Below are positions 15,656 to 25,198 of a stretch of DNA of 64,000 bases, piece by piece. Under the pieces are notes generated by a model. It did not search any database and was not told the DNA's origin. It saw only the letters and a list, made by a program, of their open reading frames with translations. How positions within the stretch are numbered: position 1 is the stretch's first letter; every line of letters starts with the position of its first letter. Source of the stretch: Lysinibacillus sp. FJAT-14745 (lineage in GTDB: Bacteria > Bacillota > Bacilli > Bacillales_A > Planococcaceae). The stretch lies in assembly GCF_001275675.1 (NCBI RefSeq), contig NZ_LITM01000005.1, forward strand, positions 475,475 to 539,474. Reading direction: 5' to 3'. Both the position numbers and the translations under genes were made by a program.

Positions 15656-15853
15656 AAGAGTGAAAAACCTCTTAATCGAATTTTGAGCCTTTACTATACT
15701 TTATGACTGTACGATTCTATTATTACAAAATTTAGTAAATTTAAGTATAAAAATTATTTCACGAACTGTTCACAAAATAAATAGGTAAAAAGGATTATAT
15801 TGTATGACAGCTACTTGACTGTTACAATTAGAAATTGAAAGGAAGATTATTGC

Positions 15854-17593
15854 ATGAATACTATTTTAACTACATTAAACGCAAAGTATATTCACACAAA
15901 TTTAGCATTGCGTTATTTAAAAGGTGCAGCTTTACCAGAATTTAATCCAATTATTGCAGAATATACAATTAAAGATCCTGCTTTTAATATTGTATCAGAT
16001 TTGTTTCAAAAAAAACCTGATATCGTAGGATTTAGTTGCTATATTTGGAATATTGAAGAAACTATTCACGTCATCAAGATGTTAAAAACTGTCTGTCCAA
16101 ATGTTAAAATTTTGCTCGGGGGACCTGAAGTTTCTTATGATGCCCATCATTGGTTACGTAGAATTGAAGAGGTTGATTTCATTGTTATGGGTGAAGGAGA
16201 AACTTCCTTTAAACAGTTACTACGCTATTTGCATGGAGAAATTGCATTAGACGATGTTCCAGGGATTTGCTACTTAGAGGATGGTAAAGTACGAATTCAC
16301 GCACAAGCACCAAAAGTAGATTTACGTGAATTGCCAAGTCCATTTCGTTTTGAAGAGGACCTCTCTCATCTAAGCAAACGAATTCAATATATTGAAACAA
16401 GTCGAGGCTGTCCATTTAGCTGTCAATTTTGTTTATCTTCTATTGAAGTAGGGGTTCGTTATTTCAACCGAGAAAAAATAAAAGAAGATATTCGATTTTT
16501 GATGGACAACGGTGCGCGTACTATTAAATTTGTTGATCGTACATTTAATATAAGTCGCAGCTATGCCATGGAAATGTTCCAGTTTTTAATCGATGAACAT
16601 AAGCCAGGGGTTGTATTCCAATTTGAAATTACCGCTGATATTATGCGTCCTGAGGTTATCCAGTTTTTAAATGATAACGCACCAAAAGGTCTTTTCCGTT
16701 TTGAAATTGGTGTTCAATCAACGAATGATTTAACAAATACTCTTGTGCAGCGCCGTCAAAACTTTGAAAAGCTAACACGTACAGTGACGATGGTCAAAGA
16801 AGGTGGAAAGATTGATCAGCATTTAGATTTAATCGCTGGTTTACCAGAAGAGGATTATGCAAGCTTCCGTCAAACCTTTAATGACGTTTTCGCAATGCGA
16901 CCAGAAGAATTACAGCTTGGATTCCTTAAACTTCTGCGCGGTACAGGCCTGCGTCTAGAGGCTGAAAAATTCGGCTATACGTATGTGGATCTATCCCCTT
17001 ACGAGATTTTCTCCAACAATGTCTTAACGTTTGATGATATAGTACGCATTAAACATGCAGAGGATGTACTTGAGAAATATTGGAACGATCACCGTATGGA
17101 CCATACGATTGAATACTTAGTAACTGAAGTGTTTGAAACACCATTTGATTTCTTCCAAAATTTCGGTACTTATTGGGAAACAAAAGGTTGGTCGCGTATC
17201 GGTCATCAGCTCGAGGATTTATTCCGTCGTTTATTAATGTTTTTAGAAACTGTAGAAGGTGCTAATTTAACTATCATTCAAAGCCTAATGCAACTAGATT
17301 ATTTAATGATACAGCAGTTCCAGCCACGTAAATTATGGTGGAAGGAGCGCCCTACAGAGGAACAACAAAAAGCACTTTATAATGCTTTACGTGAAAACCC
17401 TGCAATTGCAGGTGAGGAATTTGCCAGCTTCAATCTATCTGAAAAAGAGTTGTTTAAACATACGCTCATTATTCCACATCACATAGATTTCCAAAATTTC
17501 TCAAATGGCAAAATTGTACAAAAAAACGGCTATCTTTTAACTTACTTCCGTCACGGTCAAGCACCATACTTTGCAACAATCCACTCTATATAA
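15854..17593 (+). CDS. B12-binding radical SAM protein (DUF4080 type)
   Basis: 579 residues. An N-terminal cobalamin-binding Rossmann domain (about 1-140, with ILLGGPEVSYD) is followed by a radical SAM barrel. Its cluster motif is C-x3-C-x2-C in RGCPFSCQFCLSS near residue 187. The C-terminal region matches DUF4080, with aromatic-rich stretches such as FQNFGTYWE. It probably binds a 4Fe-4S cluster, SAM and cobalamin and modifies an unknown substrate. The ATG at 15854 has AAAGGAAG 10 bases upstream, and a strong terminator follows. It is monocistronic and divergent from the kinase gene. Confidence 0.88.
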   Translation: MNTILTTLNAKYIHTNLALRYLKGAALPEFNPIIAEYTIKDPAFNIVSDLFQKKPDIVGFSCYIWNIEETIHVIKMLKTVCPNVKILLGGPEVSYDAHHWLRRIEEVDFIVMGEGETSFKQLLRYLHGEIALDDVPGICYLEDGKVRIHAQAPKVDLRELPSPFRFEEDLSHLSKRIQYIETSRGCPFSCQFCLSSIEVGVRYFNREKIKEDIRFLMDNGARTIKFVDRTFNISRSYAMEMFQFLIDEHKPGVVFQFEITADIMRPEVIQFLNDNAPKGLFRFEIGVQSTNDLTNTLVQRRQNFEKLTRTVTMVKEGGKIDQHLDLIAGLPEEDYASFRQTFNDVFAMRPEELQLGFLKLLRGTGLRLEAEKFGYTYVDLSPYEIFSNNVLTFDDIVRIKHAEDVLEKYWNDHRMDHTIEYLVTEVFETPFDFFQNFGTYWETKGWSRIGHQLEDLFRRLLMFLETVEGANLTIIQSLMQLDYLMIQQFQPRKLWWKERPTEEQQKALYNALRENPAIAGEEFASFNLSEKELFKHTLIIPHHIDFQNFSNGKIVQKNGYLLTYFRHGQAPYFATIHSI

Positions 17594-17597
17594 TAAG

Positions 17598-17638
17598 AAA
17601 CGCTAGTCCATTAATAAATATAGGACTAGCGTTTTTTT
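17598..17638 (+). terminator. Rho-independent terminator of the radical SAM gene
   Basis: AAACGCTAGTCC / GGACTAGCGTTT stem, 13-base loop, then seven Ts. The next 360 bases (17640-18004) show no gene. Confidence 0.9.
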
Positions 17639-18004
17639 CATTCATAAAGAATACTTAAATTTCCTATAACCTACAATAAAACGAAACAATTACATTTTTA
17701 ATTGAATCCATTGTAAGTAAAAACCATAGCTTTATTATGCTTAACAGATGTTCTTAGAGGCATTACAATTATCCTAAAAAAATTTAGTACGAAATTATCA
17801 AACCACCATTACCCTATCCTTGTAAATTTTACCTATAAAGCAACCATAATAACCAGGAAAAACAATTTAAAATTTTTCGACAATTGTGTGGCGAAAGCAA
17901 TTTTTTAGTTTTATGAATAGATTTTCTATTGAGGTAATCTTTAAAATCCTCAGTTTTCATTTACGAATTTCAATAAGCTTTTATAGGTAACCGGAAAATA
18001 TTAA

Positions 18005-18045
18005 GGAAATTAAAAAAGAGCTACATTAGCTCTTTTTTAATTTCC
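18005..18045 (-). terminator. Rho-independent terminator of ktrB
   Basis: A perfect 18-base inverted repeat (GGAAATTAAAAAAGAGCT and its complement) around ACATT, with the T run inside the stem. It lies just downstream of the ktrB stop codon. Confidence 0.9.
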
Positions 18046-18052
18046 TAGTACT

Positions 18053-19408
18053 TTATCCAATAATAACTCGTTCTTTAGGATAGTGATAACTTGATTTTTT
18101 ACCTCTACCTCCACCACCTAAAGAGTAAAGGAAGGAAATTAAACCGACACGACCAACAAACATTAAAATTATAATGATAATTTTGCCAATTACCGATAGG
18201 TCGGAGGTGATTCCTAAAGACATCCCACACGTTCCGAACGCTGATGTAATTTCAAAAATTATTTGAATCAGCGATGCGTGTGGCTCAGTAATAAGTAAAA
18301 TAATTGTCGCAACTAACACCATAAAGAATGCCAATAAAATAACAACAAACGAGCGGAATACATCAATTAAATGTATTTCACGGCCGAATACTTGAATATC
18401 CTCTCTTCCTCGTGAAAAGGTAATTAGGAATAAAATAGCCATGGCAAACGTTGTTGTACGTATCCCACCACCAACTGAACTTGGTGAGGCACCAATAAAC
18501 ATTAAAAAACTCATAAAAATATCTGTCGCTTCACTAAAGGTTGTTACATCATATGTCGTAAGTCCAGCTGATCGTGTTGAAACAGAATGGAACATTGCAG
18601 AAAATAGAGCCTCATGCCAAGACATCCCCTTAAAGGAATGGAATGATTCAAGCAATAAAATAACGACAGCCCCTACCACAAATAAAATTGCATAAGTGGA
18701 AGTTGTTATTTTCGTAAATAAACTAAAGCGGAAGTTATCATGGCGATTAAGTAAAAAGGTTTTCACTTCAATTAAGACTGGGAAGCCTATTGCGCCAAGC
18801 ACAATTAGCACCATTGTTATCGCTTGAACAAAGTAATCTTTATGAAACGGAAGCAAACTCATACCTGTTATATCAAAGCCACCATTTGTAGTAGCTGAAA
18901 CGGAGGCAAAGACACCATGAAGCAAAGCTTCTTGAAAAGTATCAAAATAGTTTGTAAAGTGTAAAGTTAAAATTAATGCACCCATCAATTCTATACCAAT
19001 TAAGATTTTCAATATTTCCCGAATTAATTGAACAACCCCTGACAAATTGTATTGATTATGATCGATCATAATCAATTGACGCTCACGCATACCAATTTTT
19101 TTCCCAACTAGTAACCACACAAAGGTACCAAGTGACATAATGCCAATTGCGCCAAGCTGTAAAATAACAAGAACCATCGCGAGCCCAAATGTTGTATAGC
19201 TTTCAGATATATTGATTGTTGTTAAACCTGTTACGCTAACTGCACTTACTGCAGTAAACAAGCTATCTAATAATGAAACTTTTACACCTTCTTGATGAAC
19301 GCCTGGCAGCCGTAGTAACAGGAAGGAAATCGCTATAGCTATAAAATAATAAGAGACAAGTACCTGAAAAGGTGTGACAAGTCTATTTTTTGATCTTTTC
19401 CAGGGCAC
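18053..19408 (-). CDS. ktrB: KtrB/TrkH-family potassium uptake membrane subunit
   Basis: 451 residues, polytopic membrane protein made of four repeated M1-P-M2 units. The four selectivity-filter turns can be read as VSVTGLT, ATTNGG, STRSAGLT and AFGTCGM. It forms the ion-conducting dimer of a Ktr potassium system and normally needs a cytoplasmic KtrA-type RCK subunit, which is not encoded in this window. The start is GTG at 19408 after AAGGAAGGGG. No c-di-AMP riboswitch is visible: only 104 bases separate it from the TerC gene upstream, and a terminator lies there. It is therefore probably transcribed alone. Confidence 0.92.
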   Translation of the reverse strand: MPWKRSKNRLVTPFQVLVSYYFIAIAISFLLLRLPGVHQEGVKVSLLDSLFTAVSAVSVTGLTTINISESYTTFGLAMVLVILQLGAIGIMSLGTFVWLLVGKKIGMRERQLIMIDHNQYNLSGVVQLIREILKILIGIELMGALILTLHFTNYFDTFQEALLHGVFASVSATTNGGFDITGMSLLPFHKDYFVQAITMVLIVLGAIGFPVLIEVKTFLLNRHDNFRFSLFTKITTSTYAILFVVGAVVILLLESFHSFKGMSWHEALFSAMFHSVSTRSAGLTTYDVTTFSEATDIFMSFLMFIGASPSSVGGGIRTTTFAMAILFLITFSRGREDIQVFGREIHLIDVFRSFVVILLAFFMVLVATIILLITEPHASLIQIIFEITSAFGTCGMSLGITSDLSVIGKIIIIILMFVGRVGLISFLYSLGGGGRGKKSSYHYPKERVIIG

Positions 19409-19480
19409 TTTGACAACCCCTTCCTTATATGATGCTAAACTCGATAGATATTAGTATAGAAAAAATACTCAAAAAAAGAA

Positions 19481-19506
19481 AGAGGAATAGCTACAACTAT
19501 TCCTCT
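19481..19506 (-). terminator. Rho-independent terminator of the TerC-family gene
   Basis: AGAGGAATAG / CTATTCCTCT stem with CTACAA loop, followed on the minus strand by a T-rich tract. Confidence 0.85.
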
Positions 19507-19512
19507 AAAAGA

Positions 19513-20277
19513 TCATTGAACTTGTTTTTTATGACGAACTCCTACTAAATAGCCTACTAATGCGATGCCCACTAATACAACCCAGAAAGTTAACTCCCAC
19601 GCAGTAGAATGTGGGAACTCTGCAGGTAAAATACCCACCTTCTCATGTGACAAAGTTAACACAACAAGCTTCACACCTACCCAACCTACAATTAAAAACG
19701 CTGAAGTTTCAAGTGAGGGATAGTCATTTAATATTTTCACAAACCATTGAGCCGCGAATCGCATCATGATGACTCCGATAAATCCTCCAAGTAACATGAC
19801 GATAAATTGTCCACCATTGATGCCACCTATATCAAAGTTCCCTAAATGCGGTAAAGATACGGCAATGGCAACTGCAGCAAGCATAGAATCAATAGCAAAT
19901 GCAATATCCGCGGCCTCTACCTTAAGCACAGTCATCCAAAAACCAGAGCCCTTTTTCCTCACTTCTTCGCTAGATTCTTCTTCTGAATCCTTTTTATAAC
20001 GCAAGTCATATATATTTTTGGCGGACATGAATAATAAATAAGCCGCTCCCAATGCTTGAATTTGCCAATAATTCACTAATGCTGTAATGACAAAGAGTGC
20101 TGAGAATCGGAAAATTAACGCGCCGAATAAGCCATAAAATAATGCTTTTTTTTGTTGCTCTCGTGGTAAATGCTTCACCATCACGGCCATTACCACTGCA
20201 TTATCTGCTGCTAATAACCCTTCTAATACTACAAGTACAATAAGTACCCAACCGTATTGTAATAAAATTGATTCCAT
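19513..20277 (-). CDS. TerC-family integral membrane protein (YkoY-like, manganese export)
   Basis: 254 residues, about seven membrane helices. Conserved acidic motifs sit in membrane segments: LLAADNAVVMA near residue 24 and ADIAFAIDSMLA near 125, both typical of TerC proteins. A charged cytoplasmic loop lies at about 95-110. Members linked to the yybP-ykoY riboswitch are thought to export or load manganese onto exoenzymes. That riboswitch is found directly upstream here, which supports the role. AGGAGG lies 7 bases before the ATG at 20277. Confidence 0.9.
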   Translation of the reverse strand: MESILLQYGWVLIVLVVLEGLLAADNAVVMAVMVKHLPREQQKKALFYGLFGALIFRFSALFVITALVNYWQIQALGAAYLLFMSAKNIYDLRYKKDSEEESSEEVRKKGSGFWMTVLKVEAADIAFAIDSMLAAVAIAVSLPHLGNFDIGGINGGQFIVMLLGGFIGVIMMRFAAQWFVKILNDYPSLETSAFLIVGWVGVKLVVLTLSHEKVGILPAEFPHSTAWELTFWVVLVGIALVGYLVGVRHKKQVQ

Positions 20278-20334
20278 TCATGTGCCTCCTCTAAAGCTCT
20301 GTATACCCAAAATAGTCATTATTATACGAGTACA

Positions 20335-20577
20335 AAAGAAAAGACCTCTGCCTTTATAAAAAGGCAAAGGTCTCGCTTAGCAAATAAATATCTGACACTT
20401 CATCAGTACCCCTCTATTACTAGCTTACAGCGGATGTTTAAACATTTGCTGTAAGAAGTTGAACTACCACTAGTATAGAGTTACTCGCTTATCACACCCG
20501 ATGGTAAAAACCATGTAATGACGAATGTAATCCAGATACATCGCTCGTATCTGTTAGCTACTCCCCTTTGACAAAAC
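20335..20577 (-). promoter_or_regulatory. yybP-ykoY manganese riboswitch with expression-platform terminator
   Basis: The leader contains the family hallmark CAAAGGGGAGTAGC at 20572-20559. An extended P2/P3 region and a closing GCTAAGCGAGACC follow. It ends in a strong terminator hairpin, GACCTTTGCC / GGCAGAGGTC (20343-20372), and a T-rich run before the TerC gene. Binding of Mn2+ would disrupt the terminator and turn the gene on. The identification is from motif memory; the middle arm is longer than I recall for the family. Confidence 0.85.
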
Positions 20578-20603
20578 GTCGAAGGTTTTTCTTCTGTTAA
20601 CTT

Positions 20604-20632
20604 ATTATAGCACTATCATATATGAGTAGCAA
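20604..20632 (-). promoter_or_regulatory. sigma-A type promoter of the riboswitch leader
   Basis: Minus-strand TTGCTA (20632-20627) and TATAAT (20609-20604) with 17 bases between. It is placed about 30 bases upstream of the aptamer start. Confidence 0.75.
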
Positions 20633-20659
20633 AATTATCTACCCACTTTTAATAGAAGG

Positions 20660-20815
20660 CTCTGATTTCCGCTACGGGTTTCTCGCTTTCCTGCGGGCGG
20701 GAATCGAATAGTCCTACGCTCCAATCAGTTAAAATGGGCATACAATAAAAAAATATAAACAAAAAATCCTTTTATCAGTCAATAATAAACCTATATTTTC
20801 TTAATCAACACGCCT
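20660..20815. repeat. REP-like element, short copy
   Basis: Shares CTGATTTCCGCTACGGG, CTCGCTTTCCTGCGGGCG, a CCTACGCTCCAATCAG segment and the AT-rich tail ending AATCAACACG with 11895-12118. The GC-rich middle is shorter. Confidence 0.75.
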
Positions 20816-20876
20816 ATAGTAATCACTTGTTTATTAGCTAGATAGGCCATAAACTGTCCACAAACGCCCGATTGCT

Positions 20877-21962
20877 TCACCTTATTTGAATTTGATAGCG
20901 TTTATCTTCTTTATGCGCTAAATAAAAATCAATCATTCTAGGCATAGTCTGTAAAAAATCGGGGCATGTAATATTACCCTTTTTCAAAATAGTAACTACT
21001 TCTGATGTATCGAACTTAGCATTCCAAGTTAAGTAGTCTAAAGTTTCTTGCTCAACACCTAGATTTTGTCGAATAAGCGGCACTTGTAAAGATATTCTTG
21101 CTAGCGTTAACGGAAATCGCCCCTTAGGATAATGGTTAGTTAATAATTTTACCATCATACGATACACTTCCTGTACAGGATGCGGATTTGGGTCCGTTAG
21201 ATGCAAAGTTTTCCCTTCAGCACATTTTTCATCCACTAGATAAGTCGAAGCGTTTATAATGTAATCTACTGGCACCACATTTATTGTTGATGTCGATTGA
21301 CCAATATACGGGATAAACGGAAGGCATTTTAATTTATCCACCATATTTAAAATGAAATAAGGCCCATCGAATTTAATAGTTTCTCCTGTTTCAGAATGTC
21401 CACGTACTATGCCAGGTCGAATAATTGTCAGCGGTATTTCTGATTTCAAATCCTCTACTCGATGCTCAGCTTCAAATTTTGTTTCCTCATAATGGTTTTT
21501 AAATGCTGGCGGGCGAATGAGTTCGTTTTCACGCAAAACACCTTCACGTATTCCTGCTACATACGCTGTACTAAAATACATATAGCGTCTTAAGTTCGGA
21601 AGTGTTCGAACAAAATCATTGACCATCGTCGTACCATGCACATTTACCTTCCATGCGATATCGCGTGGTACTGCTAAATCATAAATTGCAGCTAGATGCC
21701 AGAGCACCTCAATTTGAGGTACAATTTCCTGTGCGGCTTTGTTTTCTAGACCGAGATTCGGTAATGTAATATCTCCCTCGACAAGATGAATAGAACAGTT
21801 AGGAAACTCTGCTACTATATTTTCTCTTTCTAAATTTGCTTTTACCAATTCACCAGCTAAAACAATAGCGATGACTTCCTGTGATTGTTTTTTTCGAAAT
21901 AACTCTCGTATTAATTGACTTGAAATAAAACCCGGAAAACCTGTAAAAAAATGAACCCCCAT
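20877..21962 (-). CDS. NAD(P)-binding SDR, fatty-acyl-reductase-like (NAD_binding_4)
   Basis: 361 residues of an extended short-chain dehydrogenase. The dinucleotide motif TGFPGFISSQL is at residues 7-17, the catalytic Tyr-x3-Lys is YEETK, and LWHLAAIYDL fits the male-sterility/acyl-reductase branch. It likely reduces or isomerises a lipid or acyl substrate. It lies 18 bases downstream of the RND pump gene, with a GGGGGG ribosome site in the gap, so the two probably form one operon. This suggests a lipid-related cargo for the pump, which is inference only. Confidence 0.82.
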   Translation of the reverse strand: MGVHFFTGFPGFISSQLIRELFRKKQSQEVIAIVLAGELVKANLERENIVAEFPNCSIHLVEGDITLPNLGLENKAAQEIVPQIEVLWHLAAIYDLAVPRDIAWKVNVHGTTMVNDFVRTLPNLRRYMYFSTAYVAGIREGVLRENELIRPPAFKNHYEETKFEAEHRVEDLKSEIPLTIIRPGIVRGHSETGETIKFDGPYFILNMVDKLKCLPFIPYIGQSTSTINVVPVDYIINASTYLVDEKCAEGKTLHLTDPNPHPVQEVYRMMVKLLTNHYPKGRFPLTLARISLQVPLIRQNLGVEQETLDYLTWNAKFDTSEVVTILKKGNITCPDFLQTMPRMIDFYLAHKEDKRYQIQIR

Positions 21963-21980
21963 CTTTCATCCCCCCTGAAC

Positions 21981-24900
21981 TTACCGCATCTTCCTAGATT
22001 CTTTATCCATTAAGCTATAAACAATCGGTACAATATATAATGTCAACAAAGTTGATGTCACAAGTCCTCCGATTACGACAATCCCCATCGGTTGATTCAT
22101 CTCTGTTCCCTCTCCAATGCCAAGAGCAAGTGGTAGCAATCCTAAGATTGTTGTTAGTGCAGTCATTAATATTGGTCGAAGTCGATCCTGTGTAGCCAGT
22201 AAAATCGCATCATACGTCGCCATTCCCCTAGCTTTTTGTTGATTAATGTAATCAACAAGTACAATCCCGTTATTCACGACAATTCCAACTAGTACTAAGA
22301 TGCCTATAACAGATGTCACACCAATTAGCGTGTTCGTAGCAAACATTGCAAATGCAACGCCAATAATCATTAATGGTACTGTGAACATGATAACGAATGG
22401 ATATTTGAATGATTCAAATTGTGCAGCCATTACGATATATACAAGTACTATTGCTAATGCAACGGCTAACAGCATATCATTAATCGCACTATCATAAAGC
22501 TCACGATCTCCACTAAAGACAACTTGAGTTTCAGATGGTAAATCTGCTTTTTCCAATGCTTTGTCTACTTGTGTTGAGATGCCCCCTAGCGATTCCTTCG
22601 TTTCATACTCGACAAAAAATGCAACCGCAGCTGCCTGATCAGAACGGCGTATCGATACTGGTCCTTCCTGTACAGAAACTGTCGCAATGTCCTCTAACTT
22701 TACAAATAAACCAGCAGGTGAACGAAGCTGCATCGATTTTAATGACTCGATACTATCATTAAATACTTGTCCAAAGCCTGTATAAACAGGCAATACAGCA
22801 CCATCCTCTGCCATTATTTGCGTAGTTAGCTGACCCTTCGTCATTTGATTGACCGTTTGCGCAATTTGTGCAGGTACAAATCCGTAGTCCTTCGCCTTCT
22901 TTCGGTCTACTTCGACTTGAATTTCTTTTACAGTAATATCTAAATCTGTAGATACCTTTGTGATGGCCTGTACCTTTGATAGCTCCTTCTGTACTTTATC
23001 AACAGAACTATGAAGCCTTTGCTCATCAGAGTCTGTTAACCTAAACGTTAATGTATTTGGTGACGAACCAGTTGTCGTTGAGACATTGAAGTTAATTTCA
23101 ACTTGCTCACCTAGTTCTGCATGTAAATCTCGTTCAACCTCTTCCACAAATTCAAAAATCGAACGGTTCCTATCTGCTAAAGGGACAAGCTTTACATATA
23201 GCTCTGCTTGGTTTGCACTTGTTTGTCCTCGTGCTTGTGCCTGCTGTGTACCACCGATTAAGCTAACATATACGTCAACATCTTTCTCCCGTTTCAAACG
23301 TTCCTCAATTTTCGCAACAACTTTTTCTGTTTCTGATACTGCTACCCCTTTTTCAAGACTTACACTAACGGATGCAAATCCTTCATCGGTTGGCGGTAAA
23401 AACTCTGTACCAATTTTCATAAGTCCAAACAAAGAAAGTCCAAAACAGACAACTGCTAAGATTAGTACTAACATACGATGACGCAATACCCAAATAATTG
23501 ATGTTTTATAGCTCTTGTAAAAGGATGACTCATTACGTTTTTCATAAATATTCGTTGATTTCATTTTTAAAAGGCGACTTGCAAGCATTGGGACAACTGT
23601 TAACGCAACGACTAACGAAGCAATTAAGCTAAAGGAAATAGTTAACGCAAATTCTGTGAAAATTTGCCCTATCAATCCTTCAATAAACATTACAGGAATG
23701 AATACTGCAATAGTTGTAAGAGTGGAAGCAGTAATCGCAAGTGCCACTTCCTTTGTCCCTTCCTTAGCTGCTACTAACGGGTCCTTGCCAAGTCCTAAAT
23801 GTCGTTCAATGTTTTCAATAACGACGATAGCATTATCAACCAGCATACCGATGCCAAGCGCTAACGCCCCTAATGTCATAATATTGAGCGAGAAATTGGC
23901 AAAAAACATTAAAACAAATGTAACAATAACTGAATATGGAATCGCAATACCAATGATAATAGGGCTTTTCACACTACGTAGAAAGATGAATAATACGAAC
24001 ATTGCGAATAATCCACCTAAAAGTAAAGAAGATCCGATATTACTAATCGCCAAGTCCACGTAGTTTCCTTGGTCCACTAGCACGTCTGCAACGATTCCTT
24101 GATATTGCTTCTTCGTTAACAATTCATTTAAAGCTTCTTTAAAAGCTTTTGAAACCTCTGCCGTATTAGCACCCGACTCCTGTAACACAGACATTAATAC
24201 CGCAGGATGATTATTTGCTCGGGTTGTAGTTACGGATTTTTGCTCTGTGCGCTCAACAGTTGCAACTTCTCCAACTGTTAATGCTTTACCATCTAGTGGA
24301 TTTATTGAAATGATTAAATCAGCAATGCTTTCTGGCGAATTTAAAGTGCTTAAAATCCGCGTAGTTAACATCTTGCCATCTGCTGTTAACACTGGGTCAC
24401 CAGGAAGAGAAACATTGCTCGATTGAATAACTTGAATAATATCTGCTTGGGTTAATCCTTTTTCAACTAGTTTCGATTCATCTAAAGTTATTTGAACTTC
24501 TTCTACTAGCTTACCGGAAATATTGACACTTGCGACACCTGCTGTTCGACGAAGTTCTTTTTCCAAAGCTTCCGCCAGTAAACGCACATCTACATTGTCA
24601 TTTTCTGCCCGTAGTGAAAGTTGTATTATAGGAAATTGTGATGGATCAAATTTTAAAAAGCTAGGTTTCTCAGCACCATTCGGTAAAGGGGTCATATCGA
24701 TTCGTTGTAAAATATCGAGCTGAGCATCTTCAATATTAGTTGACCAATCAAACTCGAGAATAATTAAATTGGATCCTTCTTGAGAGGTAGACTGTAGTTT
24801 TTTTATCCCCGGTAAGGTGGCGAGCGTTGTTTCTAAAGGCTTCGTTATTTTTTCATTAACCTCTGTTGGACTTGCACCAGGATAATTGGTAACAACGATG

Positions 24901-25034
24901 CCTATTGGTGGACGTAATTCTGGAATAAGCGTAATAGGTATTTTTAATAATGATACGCCACCTAATATAATGACTAATATCATCGTAACTATTGTAAAAA
25001 CAGGCCTTTTAATAGAAAAATTACTAATGTTCAC
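21981..25034 (-). CDS. RND-family efflux pump permease (SwrC/AcrB type)
   Basis: About 1017 residues with the duplicated RND architecture: TM1 near the N-terminus (FTIVTMILVIILGGVSLL), a large extracytoplasmic loop, TM2-6, then the same again. The proton-relay segment GIGMLVDNAIVVIENIER has the expected pair of Asp residues in the first half. The open frame begins at 25100, but GTG at 25034 has AGGAGC 8 bases upstream and matches the usual RND start. Gram-positive RND pumps such as SwrC export lipopeptide surfactants and amphiphiles. No periplasmic adaptor gene is nearby. It is followed by an SDR gene in the same operon. Confidence 0.9.
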   Translation of the reverse strand: MNISNFSIKRPVFTIVTMILVIILGGVSLLKIPITLIPELRPPIGIVVTNYPGASPTEVNEKITKPLETTLATLPGIKKLQSTSQEGSNLIILEFDWSTNIEDAQLDILQRIDMTPLPNGAEKPSFLKFDPSQFPIIQLSLRAENDNVDVRLLAEALEKELRRTAGVASVNISGKLVEEVQITLDESKLVEKGLTQADIIQVIQSSNVSLPGDPVLTADGKMLTTRILSTLNSPESIADLIISINPLDGKALTVGEVATVERTEQKSVTTTRANNHPAVLMSVLQESGANTAEVSKAFKEALNELLTKKQYQGIVADVLVDQGNYVDLAISNIGSSLLLGGLFAMFVLFIFLRSVKSPIIIGIAIPYSVIVTFVLMFFANFSLNIMTLGALALGIGMLVDNAIVVIENIERHLGLGKDPLVAAKEGTKEVALAITASTLTTIAVFIPVMFIEGLIGQIFTEFALTISFSLIASLVVALTVVPMLASRLLKMKSTNIYEKRNESSFYKSYKTSIIWVLRHRMLVLILAVVCFGLSLFGLMKIGTEFLPPTDEGFASVSVSLEKGVAVSETEKVVAKIEERLKREKDVDVYVSLIGGTQQAQARGQTSANQAELYVKLVPLADRNRSIFEFVEEVERDLHAELGEQVEINFNVSTTTGSSPNTLTFRLTDSDEQRLHSSVDKVQKELSKVQAITKVSTDLDITVKEIQVEVDRKKAKDYGFVPAQIAQTVNQMTKGQLTTQIMAEDGAVLPVYTGFGQVFNDSIESLKSMQLRSPAGLFVKLEDIATVSVQEGPVSIRRSDQAAAVAFFVEYETKESLGGISTQVDKALEKADLPSETQVVFSGDRELYDSAINDMLLAVALAIVLVYIVMAAQFESFKYPFVIMFTVPLMIIGVAFAMFATNTLIGVTSVIGILVLVGIVVNNGIVLVDYINQQKARGMATYDAILLATQDRLRPILMTALTTILGLLPLALGIGEGTEMNQPMGIVVIGGLVTSTLLTLYIVPIVYSLMDKESRKMR

Positions 25035-25159
25035 TGTTACAAGCTCCTTTTCTATCTCTTCCTTTCTATAATACCCGAAGAGGAGAATATTTAATGCCAT
25101 ATGTAAGTTGATTTCCTAATACTGTATATATTCTACATATAGCTCCAATTTTCCTTGTA

Positions 25160-25197
25160 AAAAAACACGAATCGCAACATGTCGATTCGTGTTTTTT
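25160..25197 (-). terminator. Rho-independent terminator of prfC
   Basis: AAAACACGAATCG / CGATTCGTGTTTT stem with 8-base loop and T run, just after the prfC stop codon. Confidence 0.9.
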
Positions 25198-25198
25198 A

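Noticed and set aside
19409..19480. c-di-AMP (ydaO) riboswitch before ktrB
   Set aside because: Only about 100 bases of leader, already used by the upstream terminator, with no aptamer motif.
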